Part shown: positions 43,382-53,410 of the stretch, one piece after another
Layout of the letters: every line of letters starts with the position of its first letter
Numbering within the stretch: position 1 is the first letter of the stretch
Assembly: GCA_934216615.1 (NCBI GenBank)
Contig: CAKQCB010000001.1
Span: forward strand, 806,001 to 870,000
DNA length: 64,000 nt
From: an uncultured Anaerolineae bacterium
GTDB taxonomy: Bacteria; Chloroflexota; Anaerolineae; Aggregatilineales; Phototrophicaceae
Reading direction: 5' to 3'
Notes under the pieces: generated by a model
Told to the model about the DNA's origin: nothing
Database searches by the model: none
Seen by the model: the letters and a program-made list of their open reading frames with translations, nothing else
Translations under genes and position numbers: made by a program

Positions 43382-45816
43382 AAAGACCCTTCAAGTTCCG
43401 CCAAAAGGTTTTGAGCGCGCGTTTCTTCAGGCGCAACGTTCAAAATTGCATGGTAGACATTCACCGCGCCATCAATATCCCCTTGAATTTGGTAGATAAT
43501 GGCAAGGTCATACCATGGTTGTAACACGGCTGTCCCCGGGCCGGGAAGCCCCCCGGTAGAGAGCGGTAAAAAGGATGCCCGTCGCCCTAAAAAGAGTACG
43601 CCTTCAAAATTTTGTTCAATATATTGAGGTTGTACCGCGCCAGCCAACAGCGGAATCGCATCTTCAGGGGTAGAGGCGATCAACGCGCTGATGGCATTAG
43701 GTGATTCATAAGTGGTTCCCAATAACACCGCTAGACGCAAATCGCGCTGTACTTGCGCAAAATCATCACCGATTGCGATTCCCGCGCGCGCACGCGAAGC
43801 ATAAGCATCCCCCCATGTGCGGTTCATCAATAGTGCCTGCGTAAAATCTTCATAGGCACTCACTGGGTCATTTTCAAGCTCAAGGCGGAAGATGCCCCGC
43901 ATCCAATATTCTGTAGCCGTGGTTGGGTTTTGAGGGAAATCTTCCGTCACCAAACCACTTCCAACCCGCAGGTCATACATAAAACGGTTGATGTCGGTCG
44001 TCTCTTCGCGATAACGCGCCACAGATGATTGACGTAATTCCGTCGCCGTCCAAAACTCGGATAACGGCATTTGACGCATCGATTCCACATACTGAGAGAT
44101 GATGAGGTCATCTGGTTCAAGCATGGAAATTTCGCTGACCCGCGCTGAATTAAACGTGGCGACATTGGCGCGGTTGATCGCCGTTGCTTGGGCCAACGCC
44201 TCTAAAGCGGATTGATCTTCGTCAATGAGTTCATAGATCAGCCCAAGGTTGATCCATCCTGTGTCCCATGTCGGCTCTAATTCAACCGCATGTTGATAGT
44301 GGTCGATTGCCGTTTGCCAGTCTCCTTGAGCGAGCGCTTGACGAGCGACGAGATAATCATATTGCAGGTGATACAAATTCAGTGCAGGGTCTAACTCGAT
44401 GGCCTCTTGAGCGCTGGCAATCGCACCTTCTAACGAGCTGGTCTCAAGATCAACGCTACGGTTATGAGACGCAAGCGCTTGATCCCAACGGAAGAACATC
44501 ACCGCAAACGCGCCAAAGACGAAGATAGCAAGTAACGTTGTCCATACGGGTAACGTGGGGCGTGGCGCTAACCGTGATGTAGGCGGGATGATGCAGATCA
44601 CTACCAGCGTCAAAAAGAGCAGAACCAGTGGGGTGCTTTGAAACACATCAAAGAGGTTCTGAATCGCAAAGCCGATTAAGGCGGCCAGCGCTGCTTCGAT
44701 CCGTAAGCGTCGATGCGCGTCCGCGTGTTGCCAATTGACCCAAGTTGCCCGCAAGAAAACGACAATCATGATCGCGAGGACGATGAAACCCATCACGCCA
44801 TTTTCGGCGGTGATGTTCAACAGAACATTATGCGCCGTCCCCAACCGATCATCGACAAATTGACCATCGCGCACCATGCGGTAAGTACGCCCAAACATCC
44901 CGACGCCAGCGCCTTCTACTGGTTGTTCGACAATGATATCAACCGCCCCTTCCCACAAACCGCGCCGTAGCACATCACCAGATGAGTGACCCGGCGCTTG
45001 GCTCAAGACCAAAACCCCGACGCCTGCCAGCGCAAGCACAATCACAGGTGCGACCACCAATGGGATCAATTTGCGCGGGGGCAAACGACGCAGTAGATCA
45101 CTGCTCAAAATGCGGAAGAAGATAAACGCGCCAACCCCCACCCCTAACGAAACAAACCCACCGCGCGAGTTGGTCATCAACATGATGAAAAATAAAAGCC
45201 CGCTCAATATCCGCAAGACGATTCTGACATCACGCTGTACCGCATGGATCGACCATGCAGCGGTCAGTAACACGAGGGGCGCAGTATACGCCGCCAACCA
45301 TGTCGAAACCCCTAACGGCATATAAATCTGTGGCATACGCAAAGGAAGAAGCATATCCGCACCTAAAACGGATGCCCATCCAACTTGGGTATCTGGCACC
45401 AAACCCCAGCCAAAGAACCATGATCCTAGCTGAAGCCCTGCCATGCACACGGTCGCCGCCGCCAGCAAGAAGGTGATCTCTATCACCAAGCGTTGGCGAC
45501 CGGTACGGAATAGGTCCACCAACACATAAAACATCAACAGGTGACCAAGCGGAAACCACAGTGTTTCAAGGGAAACACGCACATCCAAACTCAAGACGGT
45601 TGAAATGATCCAGACAAGGATCATCAACACGATAGGCAAATCAAGCGAAGTTTTGGGCAGTCCTTGACGTTTACGCAGACGGCTCAACAGCCAGATCAGC
45701 GCGACGGCCGTAAAAAGGACATGATGCGCTACACGCACGGGAAATAGATTGAAGTAGTACGTACTTCCGACAAAGACCAAATAAACGGCAAAGAAAATAT
45801 AGGCGAAACGGGTCAA
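43378..45816 (-). CDS. O-antigen ligase/WzyC-like membrane protein fused to TPR domain
   Basis: The 812-residue product has about 12 membrane helices, the ligase-type loop GAGVGMFGRTYRMVRDGQ ... TAHNVLLNITAENGVMGF (around residues 295-335), and a long TPR-like tail (about 450-805; AQEAIELDPALNLYHLQYDYLVA, YQHAVELEPTWDTGWINLGLIYELI). It is the partner of the similar gene downstream. TTG 45814-45816 is taken as start because AAGGGGG lies five bases upstream, just after the stop of the sugar-transferase gene; GTG 45837 in the same frame has no ribosome binding site and would overlap that gene by 11 bp. Confidence 0.83.
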   Translation of the reverse strand: MTRFAYIFFAVYLVFVGSTYYFNLFPVRVAHHVLFTAVALIWLLSRLRKRQGLPKTSLDLPIVLMILVWIISTVLSLDVRVSLETLWFPLGHLLMFYVLVDLFRTGRQRLVIEITFLLAAATVCMAGLQLGSWFFGWGLVPDTQVGWASVLGADMLLPLRMPQIYMPLGVSTWLAAYTAPLVLLTAAWSIHAVQRDVRIVLRILSGLLFFIMLMTNSRGGFVSLGVGVGAFIFFRILSSDLLRRLPPRKLIPLVVAPVIVLALAGVGVLVLSQAPGHSSGDVLRRGLWEGAVDIIVEQPVEGAGVGMFGRTYRMVRDGQFVDDRLGTAHNVLLNITAENGVMGFIVLAIMIVVFLRATWVNWQHADAHRRLRIEAALAALIGFAIQNLFDVFQSTPLVLLFLTLVVICIIPPTSRLAPRPTLPVWTTLLAIFVFGAFAVMFFRWDQALASHNRSVDLETSSLEGAIASAQEAIELDPALNLYHLQYDYLVARQALAQGDWQTAIDHYQHAVELEPTWDTGWINLGLIYELIDEDQSALEALAQATAINRANVATFNSARVSEISMLEPDDLIISQYVESMRQMPLSEFWTATELRQSSVARYREETTDINRFMYDLRVGSGLVTEDFPQNPTTATEYWMRGIFRLELENDPVSAYEDFTQALLMNRTWGDAYASRARAGIAIGDDFAQVQRDLRLAVLLGTTYESPNAISALIASTPEDAIPLLAGAVQPQYIEQNFEGVLFLGRRASFLPLSTGGLPGPGTAVLQPWYDLAIIYQIQGDIDGAVNVYHAILNVAPEETRAQNLLAELEGSL

Positions 45817-45826
45817 ATTTGCCCCC

Positions 45827-47254
45827 TTAAACCCCACTCATCGACAGTACTTTTCCAACCGTGCGCAAGATAATATTGATGTCTAAGAGCAGTGATTGAT
45901 GGCGAATGTAATACAAGTCATATTGCAATTTCACGAGGGCATCATCATCATTCGCGCCGTACCCATACCGCACTTGCGCCCAACCCGTCAGCCCGGGCTT
46001 CACAATCATACGGGTGCGGTAAAAAGGGATTTTCTTCGTTAGGCGTTGGATATGTTCAGGACGTTCAGGACGCGGGCCAACCACGCTCATTTCCCCTTTG
46101 AGCACATTGATGACTTGAGGCAGTTCATCCAAACGGGTTTTACGCATAAAGCGCCCTACCCGCGTCACACGAGGGTCACCCGCTTGGCTAAAAACAGCCC
46201 CTGTGCCAGATTCAGCATCGCTCACCATAGAGCGGTACTTGATGATGCGGAAGACCTTGCCATTTTTTCCCGTGCGGTCTTGGGAATAAAACGTATCCCC
46301 CTGCGAATCTAACCGAATGATGAGATACAAAATAGGGAATGTGATGGCAAAAACGAGGAACCCAACCAGCCCAAGGGCAATATCCATCGCCCGTTTAATC
46401 AGCGGATAGGGGTCAAAAATCTCGTCATTATTTTTAATCGGCAAAAAGACCACCGCCCAGTCATCATTCACAAACTCAACAGGCGTTCTTCCGGTGATGC
46501 GTTCGTACAGAATCGGCATCGGGACAATTTGCACACCATGCTCATACGCATCCATCACCGCTTGAAAAGTGGTCCCGCTTAAGTTATTGGTGTTTGTCAC
46601 GATGATCTCGCGGATCGAGTCGCGCATGACAAAATTCATCAGGTCGTCGCCACTGCCGATCACAGGGATATTTGCGACAGTCACGCCAACGGTTGCATTA
46701 CGGTCGATGATCCCGCGCACCTCATAATCTTCCGAAGCGACCGACTGTATCAACGTGATAATCGTTTCCGCCGCCCAGTCACTGCCGACCACCAATGTCC
46801 GCCGTGGATGATTCACCCATCCCAACAAAACGGGTCGGGCAAAGCGCCATATCCCCACCAGCAAAAATGAGGCGATTGCATAATAGATGATGAAAAGACG
46901 CGGAAGCGCGTCGCGACTGGAAACAAAAAATACCACCAGATACACAAGAATCAACTGTGCCGTCACCATCAATAAGTGTTGCAACGTATGGTTACGGTTG
47001 GCGGCAATACGCAGATCATAAAAGTCATTGGCGCGGGCCAAGATGACCCACAAAGTGGGCAAAAACAGAAACCAGCCCCACTGCGCCAAAATAAATTCCA
47101 TTGTGAAGGGGTAACGTGCTACGCTGGCCCAAATGCGCAGGGCGATCACAATTGCGACGAAACATGCCCCTACATCACCGATGGCAAGCAGTAGTTTACG
47201 CTCAGATATTTGAAGTTGCGGTGGATGTTCGCGCGTCGAGGGTTGAAAGAACAT
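45827..47254 (-). CDS. Polyprenyl glycosylphosphotransferase (WbaP/WcaJ-like initiating enzyme)
   Basis: This enzyme puts the first sugar phosphate on undecaprenyl phosphate at the cytosolic face, starting an exopolysaccharide or O-antigen repeat unit. The 475-residue protein has four or five N-terminal membrane helices, a CoA-binding-like Rossmann segment (about 140-250; RTLVVGSDWAAETIITLI), a further helix and the sugar-transferase domain (about 285-475) with FYSQDRTGKNGKVFRIIKYRSM, RKTRLDELPQ, GEMSVVGPRPERPEH and KPGLTGWAQV. All catalytic landmarks are intact. It is the only enzyme of the cluster with a cytosolic active site. Its ATG lies one base after the stop of the upstream gene. Confidence 0.95.
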   Translation of the reverse strand: MFFQPSTREHPPQLQISERKLLLAIGDVGACFVAIVIALRIWASVARYPFTMEFILAQWGWFLFLPTLWVILARANDFYDLRIAANRNHTLQHLLMVTAQLILVYLVVFFVSSRDALPRLFIIYYAIASFLLVGIWRFARPVLLGWVNHPRRTLVVGSDWAAETIITLIQSVASEDYEVRGIIDRNATVGVTVANIPVIGSGDDLMNFVMRDSIREIIVTNTNNLSGTTFQAVMDAYEHGVQIVPMPILYERITGRTPVEFVNDDWAVVFLPIKNNDEIFDPYPLIKRAMDIALGLVGFLVFAITFPILYLIIRLDSQGDTFYSQDRTGKNGKVFRIIKYRSMVSDAESGTGAVFSQAGDPRVTRVGRFMRKTRLDELPQVINVLKGEMSVVGPRPERPEHIQRLTKKIPFYRTRMIVKPGLTGWAQVRYGYGANDDDALVKLQYDLYYIRHQSLLLDINIILRTVGKVLSMSGV

Positions 47255-47255
47255 G

Positions 47256-49523
47256 TTATGTCATATCCTCAATCGGGGTTTCTAAACGGAACAACCCCAG
47301 TAAGATGATGATGCTTATCAATGATACCCATGCTCCAACGATTAACCACGCGGGTTGATAGGAAAAAGTGACTGTATTTTCCCCTGTTGGCACTTGTACG
47401 GCGCGGAAAGCATGGTTTATTTGAAAAATAGGAATGTCTTGCCCCTCTATTTCAGCGTGCCAGCCTGGGTAATTTACATCTGCCAAAACGAGCCAAACAG
47501 GTTGGTTTGTGCTGACTGAAATCTGCACCTGGGTACCTTGATCAACAATGATCGTGGCATTCCCTAAATTCGGCATGGATTCACGCATCGTACAACCGCC
47601 GTCCCCTAATATATGTCCCACTTGATGCGGGTTCCATTCAGGGTTTTGCAGGGCACTCATCAATTCGGTTTCGGTTTCGTGCCAGCAGATCGTTTGTAAC
47701 AGCCATGCCCGTGACGCTTCGCGATCCGTCGGTTGAGGTTCCCCCATCTCATGATAGAGAAACCCAATTCCCGCCCCTTGTAATAAAGAGGCTGGATGGG
47801 TGGATGTCTCTATCAGTTTAAGATAATCTGCATAATTGGCAACGATGAGCGGGTCAAACTGGTTAAAAAGTGCAGTTCCACTCAACATGTTCAGGTTCGG
47901 CAACGTCTGGAGACGCAAGAATGATTGATATGCCTCAGCGACACGATAATCATCAAAGCGGAATATCTGCTCATATTTCACGAGTTGCTCAACAGTTTCA
48001 GGCCAATATCCCCGCGTGTCACCTAAACTGATAGACGTTGTCTCGCCCTGCTGTTGGTAAAAATCTGAGTTTATAGTGGGGTTTAAGCCGTATGAAGCGA
48101 TAGCTAAATCCACCGCCACCACACAAAATAACAGCGCTTGCCAACCCTTTGATGAGGCGCTTCCCCCCACAGGTTGGCGTAAACGCAAGATGGTTAACAT
48201 CACGATGTTCAGCCCGAATATGAACAGCGCATTTCCCAAAACAGGCAAGATATCCGTCGTGCTGGGAAGTATGCGGATGAGCAAACTCACCCCAACCAGC
48301 GCGATGCCTACCACCAAGATTCGGCTCACCCAACGGCGGTTGCGCCGTGCCGTCTGCCAGCTTTGGATGCCGATCCCCGCCAAGACAGCCCCCGCAAGAA
48401 CTGTCCAAAGATGCCAGCGTACAGGCGCTTGGAAAAGATCAAATGTCGGGATGTGCTCGTATAAAAACGGGAAAATTGGGCTGTAACGTCCCAACGCCAA
48501 AACCAACCCAATGATGAAAAACCCTACAAACAGAGGCACTAACATCAAAGCAGGCGTTTCTGAACGCATCAAACGATGTCGCCACCGTAACGCCGCTGAC
48601 AGCGCAAAAAATAACGGGATCACGCCGAAATAGGCGGCATCCTCAAAGTATGCGCCTTGGGTATAATAAGTCCCATCGGCGGGCGTGCCAAACAGATTCG
48701 GCAGAATCAGGTTTAAGATGCGGGCCGGCGCGTAGCTGAAATTCATCGCGAAGTCATAGCCTACCCCCGTCTCACGCTGGGAATGAATCAGCAGTTCGGC
48801 GGTGGCGAATAATTGCAGGCTTGCGCACCCCACCCCAACAATGACCCCCAAGGCTGTTCCGAACAAGCGAACAGGAACGCGTAAGATCACGGCGAGGTAC
48901 AAACTGAACAACCCCGCCATCAATAAGCTGTACCATGACATCTGCGCATGTCCAGCGGTGAGCATTAACGCAGTAAATAAACCGATCCACGCCATCCCAC
49001 GCCGATCACCCGCTACCATCACCCGACTGCATGCCCAAAGTATCCACGGCAACCACACTACCGCGTTGATGATCGGGTAAGTTCCCAACCGCCCCACAAG
49101 AAACGCGGTCAAGCCAAAGCTGAGGGCGGCGATCCCCTGCCCTAAGCCCTGAATCCCCCAAAACTGAAGAAAGCGCGCGATGCCCCACCCGCCTAAAAAC
49201 AGGTGCAACACATTGATCCAACTCATAGTTTGGGGAACGGGCAAAACCGCGCCTAACCAATTCAACGGATACAACAGCGCGCTTTGATAATTCGCAAAAA
49301 GCGGTGCCCCTGCCCCGTTAAACGAGTTCCACAAGGGTAAAATCCCCTCGCGTAGTTGGTCGAAAGCAACCATTCGCCACGGGTGAAACTGAAGTGACGG
49401 CAGTCCCCAATAGAAAGACTCGCCTAATAATAAGCGATGGTTCATCACGACCAGCGTGAAAAGCAAGATGAATAAGGGCAATTTCGCCAAAGGAAATTTT
49501 GAAATCGCGAGGCGTTTCACCAT
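47256..49523 (-). CDS. YfhO-like membrane protein
   Basis: The 755-residue protein has about 12-14 membrane helices in the first 480 residues and an extracytoplasmic C-terminal beta domain (VDQGTQVQISVSTNQPVWLVLADVNYPGWHAEIEGQ), closed by a last helix. The NYQSALLYPLNWLGAVLP segment and PGWHAEIEGQ near the end are typical of the YfhO family, which in Gram-positives helps glycosylate lipoteichoic acid. Here it probably transfers a sugar to a surface glycan, a role inferred from family and context. It overlaps the next upstream gene, a second YfhO-like protein, by 7 bp. Confidence 0.8.
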   Translation of the reverse strand: MVKRLAISKFPLAKLPLFILLFTLVVMNHRLLLGESFYWGLPSLQFHPWRMVAFDQLREGILPLWNSFNGAGAPLFANYQSALLYPLNWLGAVLPVPQTMSWINVLHLFLGGWGIARFLQFWGIQGLGQGIAALSFGLTAFLVGRLGTYPIINAVVWLPWILWACSRVMVAGDRRGMAWIGLFTALMLTAGHAQMSWYSLLMAGLFSLYLAVILRVPVRLFGTALGVIVGVGCASLQLFATAELLIHSQRETGVGYDFAMNFSYAPARILNLILPNLFGTPADGTYYTQGAYFEDAAYFGVIPLFFALSAALRWRHRLMRSETPALMLVPLFVGFFIIGLVLALGRYSPIFPFLYEHIPTFDLFQAPVRWHLWTVLAGAVLAGIGIQSWQTARRNRRWVSRILVVGIALVGVSLLIRILPSTTDILPVLGNALFIFGLNIVMLTILRLRQPVGGSASSKGWQALLFCVVAVDLAIASYGLNPTINSDFYQQQGETTSISLGDTRGYWPETVEQLVKYEQIFRFDDYRVAEAYQSFLRLQTLPNLNMLSGTALFNQFDPLIVANYADYLKLIETSTHPASLLQGAGIGFLYHEMGEPQPTDREASRAWLLQTICWHETETELMSALQNPEWNPHQVGHILGDGGCTMRESMPNLGNATIIVDQGTQVQISVSTNQPVWLVLADVNYPGWHAEIEGQDIPIFQINHAFRAVQVPTGENTVTFSYQPAWLIVGAWVSLISIIILLGLFRLETPIEDMT

Positions 49524-51478
49524 AATCTCACTTTTTTAACAATGAGGATAAACGCGAGTATAAGATAACTCATCCCGCTCAAGATATGAGCGAACAATGT
49601 AAAGTCATTTAACCTATGCACAGAACTAGGGTTGAGCGCGAGGTCAACTTCCGTCCCCCAGATGGACTCAGGGCATGCTGAACCACAATCTGGGCGAACA
49701 AAGAGGTTCTCATACACGTACACCCCATCAATTTCAGAGAGCAGTTCAAATCGACCTGCTGCTTCAAGGCTAGGGTATGGATACGGTGCGATGATGTGGG
49801 TCACACCCCAATCCGCGAGTAATTCGAGGTCAGGAACGGCCGACTGGTTGGCGGTAGATAAATCTTCGCCAACGACGTCATTTAGAGGCGGTTGCACCAC
49901 GCTGTAGGCATGGCTCGGCTCAAGACCGCCAGCGCGTTGAATCGCTTCGGCAACCTCAGCCACTTGGAATGGGTCTACCCCGTAAAACAAGTTCAAGTCA
50001 TACGTTTCAGCGACATTTTGGGGCACGCTGTAGGCAGGCGAGTAAATACGCTCTGGGTGTTGTTCAAGCAGAAAATTAGCTAGTGGAACATAGGGCGTAA
50101 GCCAATAGGATTCCCCGCGCCACTCCAACCATGACCGCCCAACGCCGATCAACTCGACCAAAACCAAGATCGGTATCATCCATTGGAGGGAACGGCGTAC
50201 CGACTTATTTTGCACCGCGATGAAACAGAGCATCAATGCCACCGAGACAACTAATAACAGAACGCCATTAAGCTTGTTAATGTCCAGCATGAGCAGGCAG
50301 AAAACACCCAACAAGCCGAATAATAACGCCAAACCAAATACCACCAGCGGGAATTTCCGTTGGAAGCGCAGGCGCAGGTTTTGTTGTGGGTCGGTCAACG
50401 ATTGAAAGCCAAAAGCTGCCAAATATGCGATGATGAAGGTGACGATGAACCACGCCCGCGAAGGCACACGGAACCACAATAAGGGCGGGAATACCGTTGT
50501 GAGCACGTTCCATAATAGACCGTTTAGCCCCAACGCATACCAAACTGTCAAAAGAACCGCGACGGATACCCAACGAAAACGCGGTTGTGTCAAGATGGCA
50601 AACGTCGCGAGAAACAGCGGAATCAAACCCAGCGCAACGTTGAGTTCAACATTGTTTTGGGTGACAGGAAGAAGCACGCCTAGCAAATTGGGAAGTTCTA
50701 AAGAAAATAATCCAGCTTCTTGCGGGGTCAATCCTGCCCGTGATAAATACGGCGACCACAGCACCAGCGGAACGATCACCGCTGAGGATAAAAACAGCGC
50801 GAGGATTACAGCGGGAAACCCATGCAGTAAACGACGCCAATGAAATCGTGAGATATAAACCGCGTAGATCACCCCAGCAAGTAAGGCGAGAAACGCTAAA
50901 CGCACATCAGAAGCAACTATCAACCCCGCAAATAAACCGACAAGCAGGATTCTCGACTTTTGAAATGGCTCATCGAGTAAAAGCCGAAGCGCGTTAAAAA
51001 AGAAAGGAATCCACGCGCAAGCGTACAAAATATCAAGATGCCCCGCACCTGTATGCGCCATTACACGGGGTGCGACCATATAAGCGACCCCACTCAGCCA
51101 TGCGCCCTGAATCCCCGCCCCACCATTACGGGCAAAGATCATCATGCCTGCGCCCGCAAGAAACAGATGGAAGTAGATCATCATGCCTAAAAAAAGCGAG
51201 GATGAAGGAAAAAGCAACGTCAACCATTGAAAGGGATAGGCCGTTTTATTTAAGGGATTGGCGGCAAAGGGATGCCCGCCTAAAATCGTATCTCGCCACA
51301 CAAACCCAACTGGTGCATCATGCAAATATTCAGCGGCGGGCAGATGTGAAACCACCGCGTCCGAGAAAGTCGCGCTCGGCGTATAAGGCAGTGACCCGAA
51401 TTGATAGCCTGTGACCAGAAGGATAAAAAGCGCCGCTAAAGCGAGCACCCCATAAGGGAACAGTTTCTCACGGCGCAT
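49517..51478 (-). CDS. YfhO-like membrane protein
   Basis: The 653-residue product has about 12 membrane helices, an early loop PYTPSATFSDAVVSHLPAAEYL with acidic residues, GHPFAANPLNKTAYPFQWLTLLFP (compare the NYQSALLYPLNWLG segment of its downstream neighbour), GAWLSGVAYMVAPRVMAHTGAGHLD, and a C-terminal extracellular domain before a final helix. The shared order of motifs makes it a diverged paralog of the gene at 47256. A glycan-modifying role is inferred. It overlaps both neighbours (7 and 11 bp), so translation is coupled through this part of the run. Confidence 0.72.
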   Translation of the reverse strand: MRREKLFPYGVLALAALFILLVTGYQFGSLPYTPSATFSDAVVSHLPAAEYLHDAPVGFVWRDTILGGHPFAANPLNKTAYPFQWLTLLFPSSSLFLGMMIYFHLFLAGAGMMIFARNGGAGIQGAWLSGVAYMVAPRVMAHTGAGHLDILYACAWIPFFFNALRLLLDEPFQKSRILLVGLFAGLIVASDVRLAFLALLAGVIYAVYISRFHWRRLLHGFPAVILALFLSSAVIVPLVLWSPYLSRAGLTPQEAGLFSLELPNLLGVLLPVTQNNVELNVALGLIPLFLATFAILTQPRFRWVSVAVLLTVWYALGLNGLLWNVLTTVFPPLLWFRVPSRAWFIVTFIIAYLAAFGFQSLTDPQQNLRLRFQRKFPLVVFGLALLFGLLGVFCLLMLDINKLNGVLLLVVSVALMLCFIAVQNKSVRRSLQWMIPILVLVELIGVGRSWLEWRGESYWLTPYVPLANFLLEQHPERIYSPAYSVPQNVAETYDLNLFYGVDPFQVAEVAEAIQRAGGLEPSHAYSVVQPPLNDVVGEDLSTANQSAVPDLELLADWGVTHIIAPYPYPSLEAAGRFELLSEIDGVYVYENLFVRPDCGSACPESIWGTEVDLALNPSSVHRLNDFTLFAHILSGMSYLILAFILIVKKVRLW

Positions 51479-53108
51479 AGACGGTTACACTGGGGAATTC
51501 GGCGACAACGCGCATTCCTTCCGTACATGAGGGCGTCCCTAACGCTAACTCCTCTGGCCCAACCAAGACATAACGCACGCTGTATTGTTCGATCAAAGCG
51601 GTACAGGCATCGGCATCTAGTTCCCCCGAAAACCACGCATTGACCTCATTCAATTTACGGTCGGCATCTAATGTTTCATAAGGATGACCATACACAACCC
51701 GCGACCTTGTCCAGCCGGGAATCCACGTGCTGACCACGGGTGACGCTAAGACCACATCATTAGGGCGGTTGAGCACATCAATGGCGCGGTAGGCTTGAAA
51801 ATAATCACTCGGTAAGAAGATACCCGTCACCTGTGCGGGGTTTCCCGCCAGCGCAGGCAAGATGGGCAAAAACAACGCGAATAAGGGGCTGATCGACATC
51901 ACAAAAATAAGCATAACCGCCACTAAACGCTGAGCTTTGCGGTTGACATGTTTGATCCATGTTTGGTCAATGCCACGCACCGCAAAATAAGCAATCGGGA
52001 TCATGATGCCCACGGCAAAACGGCGTTGAAAGTTGGTGGGCAAATACATCAATACCACCGTCGCGCCCAGCCATAACAACATAAAACGATCCCCATCCAT
52101 TTCCATACGACGTATTGCGCGAATGAGCGCTGGAATGGCAAGGATAAGCGGAAGGCCAAACCCCAAAAGCAGATACAGAAATGGGGGCGAGAGGGTCACA
52201 TTTTGACGATTCCACTCGGTCAAGACAGGGTCATGCTGAACGCTGATCAAGTAATAGCCCGCAAACGGTAAGGCGGGTAAACCGATGGCTAACACCGCAT
52301 GTAAAAAACGGCGTGGTATCGACTTCTTATTGAGCAGGTACAGCACGCCAATTCCAGCGAGGCTCAGCCCTATCGGAACCAACGCTTGAGGATACAGCAC
52401 CGAGATGAAAATGCTGAGGATTGCAATGCTGAGCGGTGTCCAGCTTAACGCAGGGTCGGTTTCTGCGCCGGGACGCAAGATCAGAATCAAGAGGCTGGCG
52501 AGAATTGCGATGCACCCAATCGTCAACGGGAAATGCACATTCATCAAACTGCTGAGAAATGGGAATGCTTCGGGAATCCAGGCAAAATCAGGAAATTCAA
52601 TAGTGTTGAGCAAGGGCGCGAGAAACCAACCGAAACCTGCCCCAACCGATACAATGATGAAAAACAAACGACGAGAGCGGATGTTCGACCACACCACTGC
52701 CGCCAGATAATACAGAGAGAGGTACATCATCAACGCCGCGATTGCGCGAACCACATGGAATACAATCGCAATTGGAAGATTGGTTAAGTGAGAAAAATGC
52801 CCCAATAAGGGATATAACAACTGTATCAACGCGCCGTTTTGAGGTTCGGATGTATGTTGAAATTGGACGAGCCAATCCCCTATAAACCCAAGACGCATTT
52901 TAGAGAAATACGTCGCCCCATCTTGGAAGTTATGCAAAATTCCCATAAACTGCCAGTTTGGGGTTCCCCGCAAGCTCACTAAGATAAGCGGGGTAAAAGC
53001 CAGCAAAACGAATATGACCCCAAGAATAATCACCCATCGCCACTCGGATGCAGTAACATACACTGTTTCGTGCGAGTATGTGCGGTCAAGCTTATTTTGT
53101 GACATCAT
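51468..53108 (-). CDS. Large GT-C-like membrane protein, first gene of the glycan run
   Basis: The protein of about 546 residues has some 11-12 membrane helices. The first extracellular loop (RGTPNWQFMGILHNFQDGATYFSKMRLGFIGDWL) carries one Asp; the C-terminal 110 residues are soluble (RPNDVVLASPVVSTWIPGWTRSRVVYGHPYETLDA). This resembles GT-C-type transferases by layout, but no named family was recognised. The frame is open up to ATG 53184; ATG 53106 is chosen because TTGGAAAC precedes it and the extra 26 residues look non-coding in composition. Being first, it should carry the promoter for the whole run down to 35198. Confidence 0.68.
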   Translation of the reverse strand: MMSQNKLDRTYSHETVYVTASEWRWVIILGVIFVLLAFTPLILVSLRGTPNWQFMGILHNFQDGATYFSKMRLGFIGDWLVQFQHTSEPQNGALIQLLYPLLGHFSHLTNLPIAIVFHVVRAIAALMMYLSLYYLAAVVWSNIRSRRLFFIIVSVGAGFGWFLAPLLNTIEFPDFAWIPEAFPFLSSLMNVHFPLTIGCIAILASLLILILRPGAETDPALSWTPLSIAILSIFISVLYPQALVPIGLSLAGIGVLYLLNKKSIPRRFLHAVLAIGLPALPFAGYYLISVQHDPVLTEWNRQNVTLSPPFLYLLLGFGLPLILAIPALIRAIRRMEMDGDRFMLLWLGATVVLMYLPTNFQRRFAVGIMIPIAYFAVRGIDQTWIKHVNRKAQRLVAVMLIFVMSISPLFALFLPILPALAGNPAQVTGIFLPSDYFQAYRAIDVLNRPNDVVLASPVVSTWIPGWTRSRVVYGHPYETLDADRKLNEVNAWFSGELDADACTALIEQYSVRYVLVGPEELALGTPSCTEGMRVVAEFPSVTVYAP

Positions 53109-53410
53109 AGTACAAGTTTCCAACGAGCCATGATTAGAACCTCGCTTAACTATATCGAATGCCTTCGGAATAGTTACACGGTTCATAGGTACTGAAGTGA
53201 TTTTAGCAAAACGTCCGTAACTTCCCTAACTCTCATTGTAGCGATTGGAACTTTGTAAAAATCCTAATTTTTCATGAAGATTTGACTTGTGTAGCATTAG
53301 GACATAAGCCATATAGGGGAAAAAAAGGCAAAAGCCTAAAATCTCCATATAAAGACAATTTTATTTTGATTGCGTGAAGCATCATTTCTTGGCCATTCTG
53401 AGGTTAGACA
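53109..53410. other. Divergent intergenic region before the NACHT-HEAT gene
   Basis: No gene or RNA was recognised in about 300 bp. The region separates the glycan run (minus) from the NACHT-like gene (plus). It holds the 15-mer shared with 7605-7619 (here 53259-53273), TTGACT at 53282-53287 as a possible -35 without a convincing -10, and a small AGGC-AAAA-GCCT hairpin near 53326-53337 in an A-rich context. GAGG lies 8-11 bases before ATG 53411. Confidence 0.5.

Noticed and set aside
53305..53360. Possible riboswitch before the NACHT-like gene
   Set aside because: Only a short AGGC/GCCT hairpin in A-rich sequence is visible; no conserved core of a known riboswitch, including c-di-GMP types, was found.
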